DNA of 64,000 nt, taken from NCBI GenBank assembly GCA_029948255.1, contig JALIZF010001780.1, positions 310,001-374,000 of the forward strand, read 5' to 3'. A program made the position numbers and the translations under genes. The stretch comes from Telmatactis stephensoni. Lineage: Eukaryota; Cnidaria; Anthozoa; Actiniaria; Isophelliidae. The notes below the pieces were generated by a model. The model saw nothing but the letters and a program-made list of their open reading frames with translations, searched no databases and was not told where the DNA came from. Positions 1 to 10,602 of this stretch are shown piece by piece (the stretch's first letter is position 1; the number at the start of each line of letters is the position of its first letter).

Positions 1-130
1 AAAACAAATAGAAAACCCAACCGTGAATTGTGGAATGACCTATCTCCTATCGCCTATCGCCTTTAGCTCTGACAACTTTTTCTGAAATAGGTGTATATCG
101 TTCTTGCATAAAGACATAATTTCTATAATT

Positions 131-628
131 ACTCGTGCCCAGGCCTTTAGGCCGGGAACGAGTTATAAACTGCAAATGTTTTTTCTTATTCTCTGTTCGT
201 CCTGAGGAACTTCTGATTGGTTAAGAACGTACAAACAATGCCCTTCATTCATCGCCCTTGAGCGACCGCGAACGCAAGCCAGGAACTTTAGGAATGCAAG
301 ATGGTCGACGACAAAGAAAATAGCTTTCAGAGACGGGCTTTTCCTGCAGTAGAACAATGTAATTTGGAGCTTTTAACTCAAGAAATACCTATATACTTAT
401 AAGAGCTTCAGGATGGGCTGTTATTTTGAGCTTCATCTCCAATACTTTGACCAAATATCGAACTCTAAATGGAGTACTTGAAAGGAAGCGGCTCGCGATA
501 AAGACTATTTCCTATGGGCTGGGAATCTACGAATTTCTCATCCTGCATGTTGCTAAACAAACATACATAGGAGCAAGTCAATTATATTCCTCATTCAAGC
601 ATTCAAGAGATCTTGAGAGGTTTTTGTA
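131..628 (+). repeat. Interspersed repeat R1, left copy
   Basis: A block of about 500 bp recurs in the same orientation at 63471-64000. Both copies begin with ACTCGTGCCCAGGCCTTTAG and keep the same order of segments to the end, with scattered substitutions and small indels. A short open frame (426-629) lies inside, but the right-hand copy carries indels in that stretch, so coding is doubtful. No transposase or reverse transcriptase is visible. I read it as a non-autonomous interspersed repeat that happens to fall at both window edges. Confidence 0.75.
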
Positions 629-1004
629 GTGAATTTTAATTTAATATCCGAATGGCATGAAACTAGATTCCATTGACCTTGTATTTCGCGTTTGGTCACG
701 TAACGTCTTTTATTCATATATATAACATCCGAAACATGAACGAAAAATACACGATTTGTTATTGTGTCAAATATGCCGTTGTAGAAGTCTTTACAGCAAA
801 CAATTGAGATATATAGTGAAATAAGAAGTTGAATATAAAACTGGTATATTTTTGCATGTTGGAGATATCTAATACCTATGCATGATAATAGAAAGACAAA
901 GGCACTAATAGCTGTTGACAGACAAACTGACTAATCAAGATATTTTTTAGTTTAGGTTAGCCGATTCAAACAAGGTCATTTGTTGCGGTTAGCTATTTCC
1001 CGGA

Positions 1005-1112
1005 ATGGTGAAGAATGCGTGAAACGGCTAGGGGAAGAGTACGAACGAAGCCGGTCATTGTAGTCTCTCTTAAAAAGGGCTCCAGGGGCACGAGTGAACG
1101 CACGTGTGCGTC
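1005..1112 (+). repeat. Interspersed repeat R2, left copy
   Basis: This roughly 105-bp segment reappears inverted at 63285-63410. It includes GAATGCGTGAAACGGCT and a CACACGTGCG-type palindromic stretch. Its open frame is similar in both copies (both start MRETA), but nothing else supports a protein. R2 lies after R1 at the left edge and before R1 at the right edge. Confidence 0.65.
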
Positions 1113-3370
1113 TAGTTTGTGTATAATTTTACATCATTCCTCGAGTTTTTATCATATTTTTAAAAGAAGCTGGACACAATTTTTTGTAGTGCTGAGAACC
1201 ACCCTCTCAAAGGCTAATAGCCTTTATTTAGACTTTTTTGTATTGATTTCACACTTTAATATTTACAATTTGACACAATTATTCAATAATATATATAAAA
1301 CTAATTAGTTAAACGGATAAAGTATATAGGATTTACATAGTTAGTGCATGCGCAGTAGCCGAAGTAGCAGAGTCGGCTACTGCAACTAATATAATTAAAA
1401 TATACATATATATATGAGGCCTGTTATTTTAAAGGGAGTCTTAAGACCCTTTTGATGGTCATGGTTTTTAAAATCTGCTTAGTAACGAGCTTTGATAAGC
1501 CTCCTTTTGTGCTGACCTGCCTCATATACATATATGAAGGTGAAGAGCAGAAAAAATAGAACAATATATACATGATAAATTGTATATATATAATTTAGAA
1601 CATATCGATTATTATAAATTTAACAAATAGATCAGGCGTAGCTATGTTCTGTACTCTGATGGAACACGACTGGAGCTGTAAAACACGAAAAAAGTTATAG
1701 AAAGCACGAGCCGTAGGCGAAGACGTGTCTACCGAACGTTTTCACACTAACATTCAATTTTTATTTTACGGGTTTATTCCAATCACTATAGTAATATGGT
1801 TGGGGCCGAATGTTATCTGAGTAATTTTTGACAACCAGACCTCATAAACTGATAGCCAAAATCACTTCCATCTTAGCAAATAACTTTAGGGAGCCAAATG
1901 CGCATGTGCACAACGCTTGTTGTAGATCCCACATGGCTTGCAGCTCTGTTTTGGTATTGACAGCAAGTGTTTCGAAAAATCTTTCTGTTGTGATGACTTG
2001 ATCTGGAAAAGGCACGGAGTAGTATTGGATCTGCTAGCCTAGTAGTTCCTTTACTGTCTTCAACCTCCATAAACCGGTCGTCCAAAATTATTAGGTGATG
2101 ATTAGTTTTGCAACAAACGATTTCTTCAGAGGATATTTTGCATATTAATAGATCGATTTCACGTGACGTCACGAGAGAACTAAAATCTAAACTAAAATTC
2201 GGAGAAAGCTGATTGCCTGATATTTTGTATGTATCATGAAAAGAAGTCGTCTCTGGAAATTTGGTCTGATTCTGTTCATCGCTTGGCAAATTATCGGCAC
2301 CAAAATTGTGTCACGCCATGCAGTCACGCATTTTCAAACGACGTAAGAACACATCAATTTGCGACAAATTTCACCTCATTTGCTTTGGCAATGAACTTAA
2401 TTGTCATTTTCTATATATATAATCAATAAAATGAACAAATAAATGTATTTTTAATATCATTTCGATGCTTGGTAATTATGATCGCCATATTGGTGTACAT
2501 ATTGGTGTACACCAATATGACGGCCCCATACATTCTTACCAACAACAAGCCCACATTCAAACATTCGTATCTTCGTGATGAAAAGCTCTTTTGACTCAAT
2601 ATTTTCTAGAGTTGCAAAGATTTAGTTGTTCTTTGAGGTACAAGTATTTTTATTTTATTTGATGCTCTGAAACCGACTTTATTTTTCTCGATGACGTCAG
2701 TGAAATCGATCTATATGAATGCTGATATTTATTTTGTTACTGAAGTAATTTTTATATAAAATTCATCAGTTGTTGCAGACACTACCCTCGGTAATTTTCC
2801 TTCTTATGAAGAAGGAAACAGTAGAACAATTGGCACTAATTGCTTTACAAAAGAAAGTGTGCAAAGCATTCTGGTAGTTATAGTATGTGACGCCATCATG
2901 CAAATGGCCTATTGCTGATTCGATGAACAAAGGGGGAAAATAGGTCGTGATGCGGTTAAGAATTTGTAACTTAATATCACTTAGGAAAATTGGCACGTGT
3001 CAGTATCAGATTGCCAGATTTTCGAAAAAAGACGCTAAATCGGAAAACTCTATTGAGTTTCTTACACCGAAGTTCGGCCCGCATTAGTATTGAGTACAAA
3101 TAATCACGAATATATGCAAATCAACAGGGTAAAAATAACAAAAGGAGGCGTTATTTCTCCAAGTGATTGTCTAGTAATACAATAGGTGGCATAATTTGTG
3201 TCGATTACACTCTGGTGCACGTTTATGCATAACAATAGATTTTAAGAAAGTGTGCCAAGACAGGGACATTAGACAAATGTCTTAAAAATGAAAGGTCTAA
3301 TGAAAACCACTCGAGTTTGTCCATAACTTAAACAGTTGATAACTAAATACTATTAGACCTTTTTGCGATA
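1113..3370. other. No gene recognised
   Basis: This is AT-rich sequence. An open frame on the minus strand (2289-1873) matches nothing I know and has no supporting splice context. A small palindrome around 2485-2520 is built from two copies of CATATTGGTGTACA and its complement. I see nothing else here. Confidence 0.5.
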
Positions 3371-3576
3371 GAGTGATTTTCACTGGACTGTGAAATACCT
3401 ACTGCTATACACTAATAGCTAGTTAATAGAGTTGTTCCGCATACGACCACTAATCCACTATTGTACGTTATTTTACGTTACACATGCAAATTAGGAAATT
3501 ATGCAACACCTCTATTGTTAATAAGTACAAAGAAAACTAGAATAACAACAAATCAACATCACTAGAGTTTCGTATA

Positions 3577-3732
3577 GAGTGATTTTCACCGGACTGTGAA
3601 ATAGTTACTAAGCTAATAGACACTAATTTAATAGACTCTGCACCCATTGTTTTCTTTTGTTGCAATACAACTATTAGACACTATTAAACACTGACTATTA
3701 GTAATTGTCTCATAGTCCGATGAAAATCACTC
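3577..3732. mobile_element. TA-MITE, 156 bp
   Basis: Ends are GAGTGATTTTCACCGGACTG and its complement (CCGATGAAAATCACTC), with TA on both sides. It interrupts the long-TIR transposon just inside its left arm, so it arrived after that transposon. Confidence 0.8.
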
Positions 3733-3739
3733 TATATTA

Positions 3740-3880
3740 GAGTGATTTTCATTTGACCGTGAAAGATTAGTCAAACTAATAGTTGGTAGTAGACTCTAAA
3801 GCCATTGTTTTCTTTTGTTTCTTATGAACTACTACAAACTAAATAGTCATTTTTCTTTCACGGTCAAATGAAAATCACTC
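3740..3880. mobile_element. TA-MITE, 141 bp
   Basis: Ends are GAGTGATTTTCATTTGACCG and its complement, with TA at 3738-3739 and 3881-3882. It lies 7 bp from the preceding MITE. It is closely similar to 24418-24701 once the insertion in that copy is removed. Confidence 0.8.
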
Positions 3881-4018
3881 TATTAGAATTTACATGTAAC
3901 TTCGACACTTTTTACTACCATACATGCAAGTAATAGTCACATATCGTCGAGTCTTTTGTCCAGCTTCTTTAGTAGGTCATGCATGAGAGAAAGACTAGCA
4001 GAGGCCTTCTCGCACATG

Positions 4019-4702
4019 TCAGTTCTTGTGCGCCATCTGTGCCTCGTAATATACTTCTCTCATCGTCTTCTTACTGTTCTTGGTTTTAGTGGATGTCTTG
4101 ACTTCATTATCGCTGTCGATTTCTTGTATTGCTGGTTTGTTTTTCTTGTAAGGTAATTCATGTTGTTCTGTCTCATCATCACTTTCGTCAGTACCAACAA
4201 ATAGGCTTAATTCCTCTTACTTCTCTGCTCTGGTGTGTACTTTGTGGCGTATCTCATTTGCTTCTCTACCAGAGGGCCAGCTTTGTATTCTTCATAGACT
4301 TTTTCCTCTTGGGGGCCACGTACTGAAGGTGTTTTCAGGTCAGTGGTACTCGCGTTGTGCGTTCGCATTGCTGTTCTGCGTTTTTTGAAATATCATCGCC
4401 TGAACCTTCGTTTCCTCGCGCACAATCCTTTTGACCCGTCTAAGAACCTTATTTCCGTCCTCTTTTAGGTAAAAATCCACCAATTCGTCGTTCACCATCG
4501 GTATTTTATGAATTCTTTGATGAATGTCTTGTAAAATCTTATTCCATTGATCTCCGTTCCTTAGGTAGGGATCCATGATAATTTCCTTTTCCTTTTCGCC
4601 AATTCTGAATCGCTTTTGCTTTTGGTTGGTTTGATCTGCAAAAGACTTAGAAAAATACTCATCGTCGTCACTCGCATCAAATGGCCTCCAAAAAGCGCAC
4701 AT
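4019..4702 (-). pseudogene. Accessory ORF of the 2.7-kb transposon (decayed)
   Basis: The first open stretch (4702-4340, 120 aa) is lysine/glutamate-rich. Coding-like sequence continues in a second frame (about 4365-4215, with YEEYKAGPLVEKQ) and then a third (about 4195-4019, with GTDESDDETEQHELP and a stop at 4019). One protein of roughly 220 aa has therefore apparently been broken by two small indels. It is transcribed away from the transposase, across a gap of about 335 bp. Harbinger-type elements often carry a second DNA-binding or accessory protein; by position this is the counterpart, but I recognise no Myb/SANT or YqaJ motif. Splicing could explain one break, but the gaps are too short for ordinary introns. 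Confidence 0.6.
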
Positions 4703-5036
4703 TTTGCAATTGCATGTGAGGAATGCATCACTTCTTTTTGACTTTTATACTCTTTCTCGCTGTATCACATTTGTCATGCTAAAGCGTGCACACACATACT
4801 GCACGAAAGAAATGCACCAGGCGAAACAAAACATAAAGAAGAGGTGATACTATAAAAAAAGGCGGATCAAGATTGCAATACTGCATTTAAATTGTACCAT
4901 GGGATGCCATAATAGGGGCTAATCCTTCACATCATACTTGCTGGTTTTACATGGCAAACGTTCTGACACCAATAAAGATCATTTTCAAAACACATTCTGT
5001 ATTATCTATCGCAATGGATCGTGAGATGTTGTCTCT

Positions 5037-5895
5037 GTGTTTACACTATTTTCTAGCATTCTGCAGTTTGTTCTGCTAATACCACCAATTGTGTATCAAA
5101 CAGCGCCACGTTTTGTTAGAATAACGAGATGCGGTAATCCAAGGCAAAGATTGCGACAATACAAGCTGAGCATATCTAACAGGGTTTTACTTGTTTTGAT
5201 GTGGCTACGGAAGTATCCCCATATAGACACACTTGCATTGTTGTTCGATGTCAGCCCTCAAACAGTGTCAGCATTACTATACCAGGGAATAAATGTTCTA
5301 TGGCATTATTTTCACTCCGAAGTAAGTTGGCCAAGTTTGAGAGAGTGGAATGGAATGAAAAATGAATGGCGTGAGTTCCCAAATGCAGTTGGGTGTATAG
5401 ACGTTACCCCACACGAAATCCAAATTCCCTCGAATGAGCCACAAAGAGAATTTTACAACGGGCACCGTCATTACCATGTTTTAAATACACAAATGATTTG
5501 TGATAACAAAGAACATATTCGATTTTTGCAAGCAGGATTTTTAGGAAGCACTCATGACTCAACTAATAGTACCAGTAGGACCCGGATTGGCACTCGATGT
5601 GCCACAGGGTGTGTTTTTCCTGGCTGATAAAGGCTACCCTGATGTACCACCACTGTTAACACCCTTCAGGGAGGCCCAGATTCGTCGATTAAGACGCCGG
5701 CAAAGGAATAAGGCCAGAAAGTTTAATAGAGAGCATTCACGCAAGCGCATTAAAATTGAACATGTTTTCAAGAATGTGAAAGATTATAAATGTACTAGTG
5801 GAATATGGCGTCAGCCTAGATGGCTTCTACCTACTGTAGTTGAACTGTGTACATTTTTAACTGAACGAAGACTAAAACTATTCGAGGATCTGTAA
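5037..5895 (+). pseudogene. DDE_4/Harbinger-like transposase, frameshifted
   Basis: Frame 1 (5037-5627) encodes an N-terminal helical region with a helix-turn-helix-like stretch (DTLALLFDVSPQTVSALL), then the first catalytic Asp in GCIDVTPHEI (residue 122) and the GSTHDS motif typical of DDE_4 nucleases. The protein then continues in another frame (about 5570-5895) with the second Asp in LADKGYPD and the catalytic Glu in KRIKIEHVFKN. Only the reading-frame break near 5555-5580 separates a full D-D-E triad of about 285 aa. It is a cut-and-paste transposase for the surrounding 2.7-kb element. The single frameshift makes this copy non-functional unless the break is an assembly error. Confidence 0.85.
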
Positions 5896-6234
5896 CTTCA
5901 ATTTACGTTTCATCGTGTTTTTGCTATGAAATATCAAACTATGCCAAGATTACTTGCATGTATAATAGTAAAAAGCATCGAAGTTAAGTTCAATTAAATA
6001 TACGAAACTCTAGTGATGTTCGTTTGTTGTTATTCTAGTTTTCTTTGCACTTATTAACAATAGAGGTGTTGCATAATTTCCTAATTTGCATGTGTAACGT
6101 AAAATAACGTACAATAGTGGATTAGTGGTCTTATGTGGAACAACTCTATTATTTCACAGTCCGATGAAAATCACTCTAACAAACATTCTCGACATCGCGT
6201 ATTCGATATGCTAATTTAGGGCCCGTAAGCGCAT

Positions 6235-6590
6235 AGCACTAGTTAAGTCCACACGAAAACGATGAACGTTTTCGAATCCTTTTAGAGTCGTATAGAGGTA
6301 TGCGATTTCGTTTATAAACGCATACTTTTTAACCGTTTACCTCCGTCCACCAAAACGCCTTAAAATATAAACGATGGTGAACGTTCCATTGATAATTCAT
6401 CAACGTCAGCGCTCTCCACACGAAAACGGAGTTTTCGAAAGTATCCACTTTGGAGAACGTTTTCGAAAATATTCCTTTACGGTGAGCGTTTCCATCGCTT
6501 TCGTGTAAATGGAAGGCTAAACTCATAAAAAAGCGGTATATGTTTTCGAACTATGAAAACGCATACTTGTGGACGAAGCCTTAGAATTCA
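6235..6590. repeat. Fold-back repeat with GAAAACG motifs
   Basis: Reverse-complementary ends (around 6247 GTCCACACGAAAACG and around 6575 CTTGTGGACGAAGCC) enclose several GAAAACG/CGTTTTC repeats. It looks like a MITE. I cannot fix the boundaries or a target duplication. Confidence 0.45.
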
Positions 6591-7184
6591 ACAGTTACCC
6601 CTCCGGCACACTGGTGTCAGTTCACAGTGACAATTATTTGGTTCTATTGTTTTCGCTGAAAACATGTAAACATATTCGCAGGATTTTTGTTCTGTGAGCA
6701 TGAGGTGTTGAGAAGTTCGTTATCACAAAAAACGTTTAATGAAAAAAGATTTGATTTCCCTTGAGAGAAAAGCGCTATTATTTTGATCATAAAGATGGCT
6801 GTCAGGAAATCCCTTTATACCTTTGCTTTCAATAAATTTACATATGCTTTGGCACTTCCCGTCTCACTGTTTAGCATACTAACCAGCACTTGCGGTCACT
6901 TCATATTGGTGTGTGTACAGTCGTGTATACATATCAGGGGATATTTCATATTGGTCACTTCATATTGGTGTGTGTGTACGGTCCTGTATACATATCGGGG
7001 TTTGGGGATCGATCATAAATGTGTTATTACAAGCATTAAATAATATATGAGTATATATGGCGCGTGGAATGGTCCAAATTACGACATTACGTTTGAACAG
7101 ATAGTCGAACTGTTGGATGACTGCGTTACATCGCGTTAGATGATTTTGTTTTCTCTTCTCAACACACACCCACACACACAAACT
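6591..7184. other. No gene recognised
   Basis: Ordinary AT-rich sequence. It holds a short imperfect duplication of CATATTGGTGTGTGTAC around 6903 and 6960. Nothing codes convincingly. Confidence 0.5.
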
Positions 7185-7395
7185 GGGTCAAAGACTAAAC
7201 GCATCGTTTGAAGACCAAAAAACTCAGTCGAAGACTCAAAAAATAAACCTCGGTCAAAGGCAGAAAAAACTTGGTCAAAGACAAAAACTCGGTCGAAGAC
7301 TAAAAACTCGGTCGAGAACAAAAATCTCGGGCGAATACTAAAACCTCGCGATCGGTCGGAGACTAAAAAAATCTAAATTAGGTCTAAGAACAAAG
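7185..7395. repeat. Degenerate ~20-bp tandem repeat
   Basis: About ten imperfect units of the form ACTCGGTCGAAGACTAAAA run through this stretch. Units vary by substitution and by the A-run length. I see no coding meaning. Confidence 0.7.
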
Positions 7396-7769
7396 AACTA
7401 ATAGTCAAAGGTATCAGTTTGTACTCTGTAGAGCAGCCTTTGTATGATGTGAAAGGGTCGACCTCGACATATGAGTCAGGATTTAGGATTCTGGTTTTTC
7501 TGTTGGGATTTTCGTTGGGCCCAACAGACCCAACAAAATATGATAAATGATATACATTTACTTGTACATATAAACTATATTCAGTAGTGTGTCTAGAAGG
7601 TCTGTAAGTACCCCCATTTCTATAGGTATCCCCTCTCCTATGTAAAAGTTATTGTGCACCACTTTATAGAGTGCATTTATATCACATGGTCAATATGTAT
7701 TAGTCAGGCAGCAATGCAATTTTACATAAGCACTATATCATTAAAATCTCAAAGCAGAGCAAACAGTTA

Positions 7770-8412
7770 AACAATCACTCTGGGTCAACAACTTCAACAG
7801 ACCAAACCAACCCAACAAACTCAACTCTACAGACCCAACAGACCTAACACAATTGATGATACATCTATATAATGAGCTAAAAGGAACAAAATATTTGTAA
7901 TATTATTAAATTAACAAAGATCTGTTTCAATTTTTGTGATTCTTGTGAGAGCCACAAAATTTAAAATCGTATTTGTGTACATTATTAAAGGTTTTACTAG
8001 CCCGTGTTAAGCCAAAGGGAGGGGTGGGAAATGGCTGTACACATGCTAAGGTTTTATACAATTAAAAACAAACTCATGTATGAGAAATATTATGTAAGCA
8101 TCAATAAAAAATCGTTAAAGATCTAATCTACAGGCATTATACTCAACAAACCCAACAGATTCAACCAAACCAATAGATCAGACTCAACCAGCTTGACAGA
8201 CTGAACTCAACAAACCCAACAAACCCACCAACCAGCCTACCCCACAGATTCAACCAACGCAACAGATCCAACTATCTGTCGGGTTGGTTGAATCTGCTGA
8301 TTTGGTTGAACCCGGTGAGATGGTTGGGTCTGTTGCATTGGTTGGGTCTCTTGGTTCTGTTGGGTTAATTGGTTGGTTGGGTCTGTTGTGTTGGTTGAGT
8401 CTGTAGATTTGA
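7770..8412. repeat. CAACAGACCC-type minisatellite with a strand switch
   Basis: Loose ~10-bp repeats of CAACAGACCC/CAACAAACCC occur at 7788-7850 and again at 8140-8275. Around 8275-8290 the array flips, and 8290-8405 is made of the complement (GGTTGGGTCTGTTG). The right part can fold into a large hairpin. Open frames here (8422-8237 and 8699-8250, minus strand) are repeat translations. Confidence 0.7.
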
Positions 8413-8427
8413 GATGTGTCACTACAA

Positions 8428-8522
8428 GGAAGGGATAAATACCGAGAAGCGAGGCTTTTAGCCATATACATCCCGAGGGCCGTAGTATATGGATGAAAGC
8501 CGAGCTTCGAGGTATTTATCTG
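8428..8522. repeat. Small fold-back repeat
   Basis: GATAAATACCGAGAAGCGAG at the left pairs with CTCGGCTTTCATCC and CGAGGTATTTATC at the right, with a CCATATAC/GTATATGG core. This is MITE-like and shows no clear target duplication. Confidence 0.5.
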
Positions 8523-8698
8523 CCTTATTATACGATTGAGGAGGTTTTCACACAAAAGCGATTCAAAAAGACAATCACTAATTAGATCATTGTTACCGAA
8601 TTCCCAGAAGGAAAACAATTGTTTTTCAATTCTATTCAGAGAAACACTAACGAACTTCATGATAACACACAAAAGATTTTTTTGTTGAGAAGATTCCA

Positions 8699-8775
8699 TC
8701 AGTTAGCTCAGTAGTATAGTGGTTAAAAGCGGGTATAGGAGTGCGGAAAGTCTCGGGTTCGAATCTCTGTCATTT
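8699..8775 (+). repeat. tRNA-like sequence (tRNA relic or SINE head)
   Basis: TTAGCTCAGTAGTATAGTGG resembles an A box and GGTTCGAATC is a perfect B box, spaced as in a tRNA. The acceptor stems do not pair well, so I read it as a relic or SINE head rather than a working tRNA. Confidence 0.4.
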
Positions 8776-8799
8776 ATTAAAAATCGCTACTTAGTATAT

Positions 8800-10205
8800 T
8801 TCTAAGAAAATTTCTAAGTCTTGATGTCCACACATAAATCATCTAAGGAAGTATGGAACGAAATTATAAATTCAAGTGTGTATCTAGATAAATCCCGGGA
8901 ATTATAAATTCAAGTGATTTATACAGATACATCCCGGAGAAAACCCTTGAATATATAATCATCGTGAATTTAGTGATATAAAGTCCTATGAATAACAAAG
9001 AAAACAGACTCAATCATATAATAATACAGTATTAACTCTCTTTCCTTCAATTACTCTTTAATTAGATATTTCTTGTTAATTTGATAAACATTTAAGTTAA
9101 CTACTACTAAAAATCTACTCATTCTACTTTTGTTGGCAAATGCCATGTACATTGATGTAAATGAAAACTGAATAGTCGCAGCATATACTTATAATTACAC
9201 CGATATTGATTACTGGATTGCAGCTGGATTGAGACTGTTCAGATTATATATCTCCGAGTTGTCTGGCATTATATAACACATTTAGACTCTTTGTGCTGTA
9301 TAATTGAGCTTGTTCAGATGTACTTATGGTGCTAGTACTGGGTCTGTTTTGACACATTGTATTTTGGTGTTCTCCCCTCTTAATAAATATGTACATGTGC
9401 ACAAAATTTTATACGCATGATTCCATTTCCTGAGAAACACGAATACTTACAGACCTTGTATGTTCACTAATAAGTATATAAGTATGTAAAGTAAAAAAAT
9501 TGGCGTCCTTTCACTATTTTATCTAAAAACTCAACCCTATATCACCATGCACAACCTCGTTCCCAGGCCCTTTTCCCTTCGCTTTAATTGGAGGTGGGGC
9601 GGGAAAAGACCCTGGCATCGGTTAAGGTTTGAAAACGGAGTAAAAACAATGCGTTCTCAAAGTTGTCGGTATTGTAGGTGTAGCCTCGATATAGAAATAC
9701 CTAATGTCGTCATGACAACAGATTTTGTTTTTATTTATTTCATTTATGAAGAATACTTATTACAAATCTTTATTTAAGAATAGCTAGTCTGGCTTTCCTC
9801 GCTCCATTATGGAGAGGGATTGAGTAAAAACTCCATTAAGATTAGAATTAGAAATGTTTTGTTGATTTTAGTTTAAAAATGTGATTGCAATTATCATATA
9901 AGAATTTGTCCTTGGCAACAACAAATTACAATATGTGTTAATACGTTGTTACAATTAATTACCATCATAAAATACAAACGGCATGAGTTGGCGGCCATTT
10001 TGCTTTGGTTAGGGAAAAAGGCAATCGTCCACTAACGTTAAAACGAAGCTTGTGGTTTGGTGAAATAACAAAGAACAGTAAAACACAAGCGACAGAGGCT
10101 AGGCATAAGTAACATACGTAGACACAGGAATGCACTATTGTCTTTTCTTCCCAATTACAAAAGTGAGTCTGCTTCCGCCGCTCGTGAAATCCAAGTATTA
10201 GGTTA
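8800..10205. other. No gene recognised
   Basis: Around 8870-8935 a segment near GAATTATAAATTCAAGTG is duplicated in tandem. Around 9550 the sequence resembles the start of an interspersed repeat (CCTCGTTCCCAGGCCC). No coding region is supported. Confidence 0.45.
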
Positions 10206-10213
10206 TAATGGAA

Positions 10214-10435
10214 TAGACCATTTCACGGTTCTCGTCGTTCAACGTCAGTCTCGACAGCGTGTATTAATCATATTCTTTAGAATTTGACTACAGCCTGTGG
10301 AATTTTGAACTGTTTCGATTGTTTGTTGATGTGTACATTTTCTACATTCTTGTAGGCTGTAGTCAGTTTCTTAAGAGTATATGATTACACACTGTCGAGG
10401 CTGAGGTTGAACGACGAGAACCGTGGAATGGTTTA
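10214..10435. mobile_element. Palindromic MITE, ~222 bp
   Basis: The left end GACCATTTCACGGTTCTCGT and the right end pair over about 45 bp, including GTTCAACGTCAG and CTCGACAG segments. The centre also pairs (CTACAGCCTG with TAGGCTGTAGTC). It lies just beyond the 3' end of gene A. Confidence 0.65.
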
Positions 10436-10602
10436 TTTGCGGCTTTTTATATTTTTGTTGATTATTAAATGCACTTGCATAATATCAGGTCAAAATGCTT
10501 TGAATTCACTTACACTTTAGTTATACCTAGCTAATTTATTCTTGACCCAGGACTCACGGCTGTACTTAACCGAGAGCCTGGGTACCATCACATATGACGT
10601 AA

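Larger units (their letters stand above)
3429..6146. mobile_element. 2.7-kb two-gene DNA transposon with ~147-bp inverted repeats
   Basis: The left arm 3429-3576 (starts GAGTTGTTCCGCATA) matches the reverse complement of 6000-6146 at nearly every base. TA lies on both sides (3427-3428 and 6147-6148). Inside are a DDE transposase (5037-5895, plus strand) and a divergent second ORF (4702-4019, minus strand), both frameshifted, so this copy is probably inactive. Two MITEs (3577-3732 and 3740-3880) sit just inside the left arm. The transposase fold suggests the PIF/Harbinger-ISL2EU group; the long arms with a 2-bp TA duplication fit an ISL2EU-like type better than classic Harbinger, which uses 3 bp. 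Confidence 0.8.
3371..6176. mobile_element. TA-MITE split by a larger transposon
   Basis: The outer ends are GAGTGATTTTCACTGGACTG (start 3371) and its near-perfect complement ending at 6176, each flanked by TA (3369-3370 and 6177-6178). With the inner element 3429-6146 removed at its own TA, an ~86-bp miniature element remains. These ends belong to the GAGTG...GTGAAA MITE family found elsewhere in the window at 3577, 3740, 24418, 26685 and 35354. Confidence 0.8.

Noticed and set aside
1873..2289. 138-aa minus-strand frame
   Set aside because: No recognisable family, no repeat or splice support; length alone is not enough in 64 kb of AT-rich DNA.
8699..8775. A functional tRNA gene
   Set aside because: Good A and B boxes, but the acceptor and anticodon stems do not pair convincingly.
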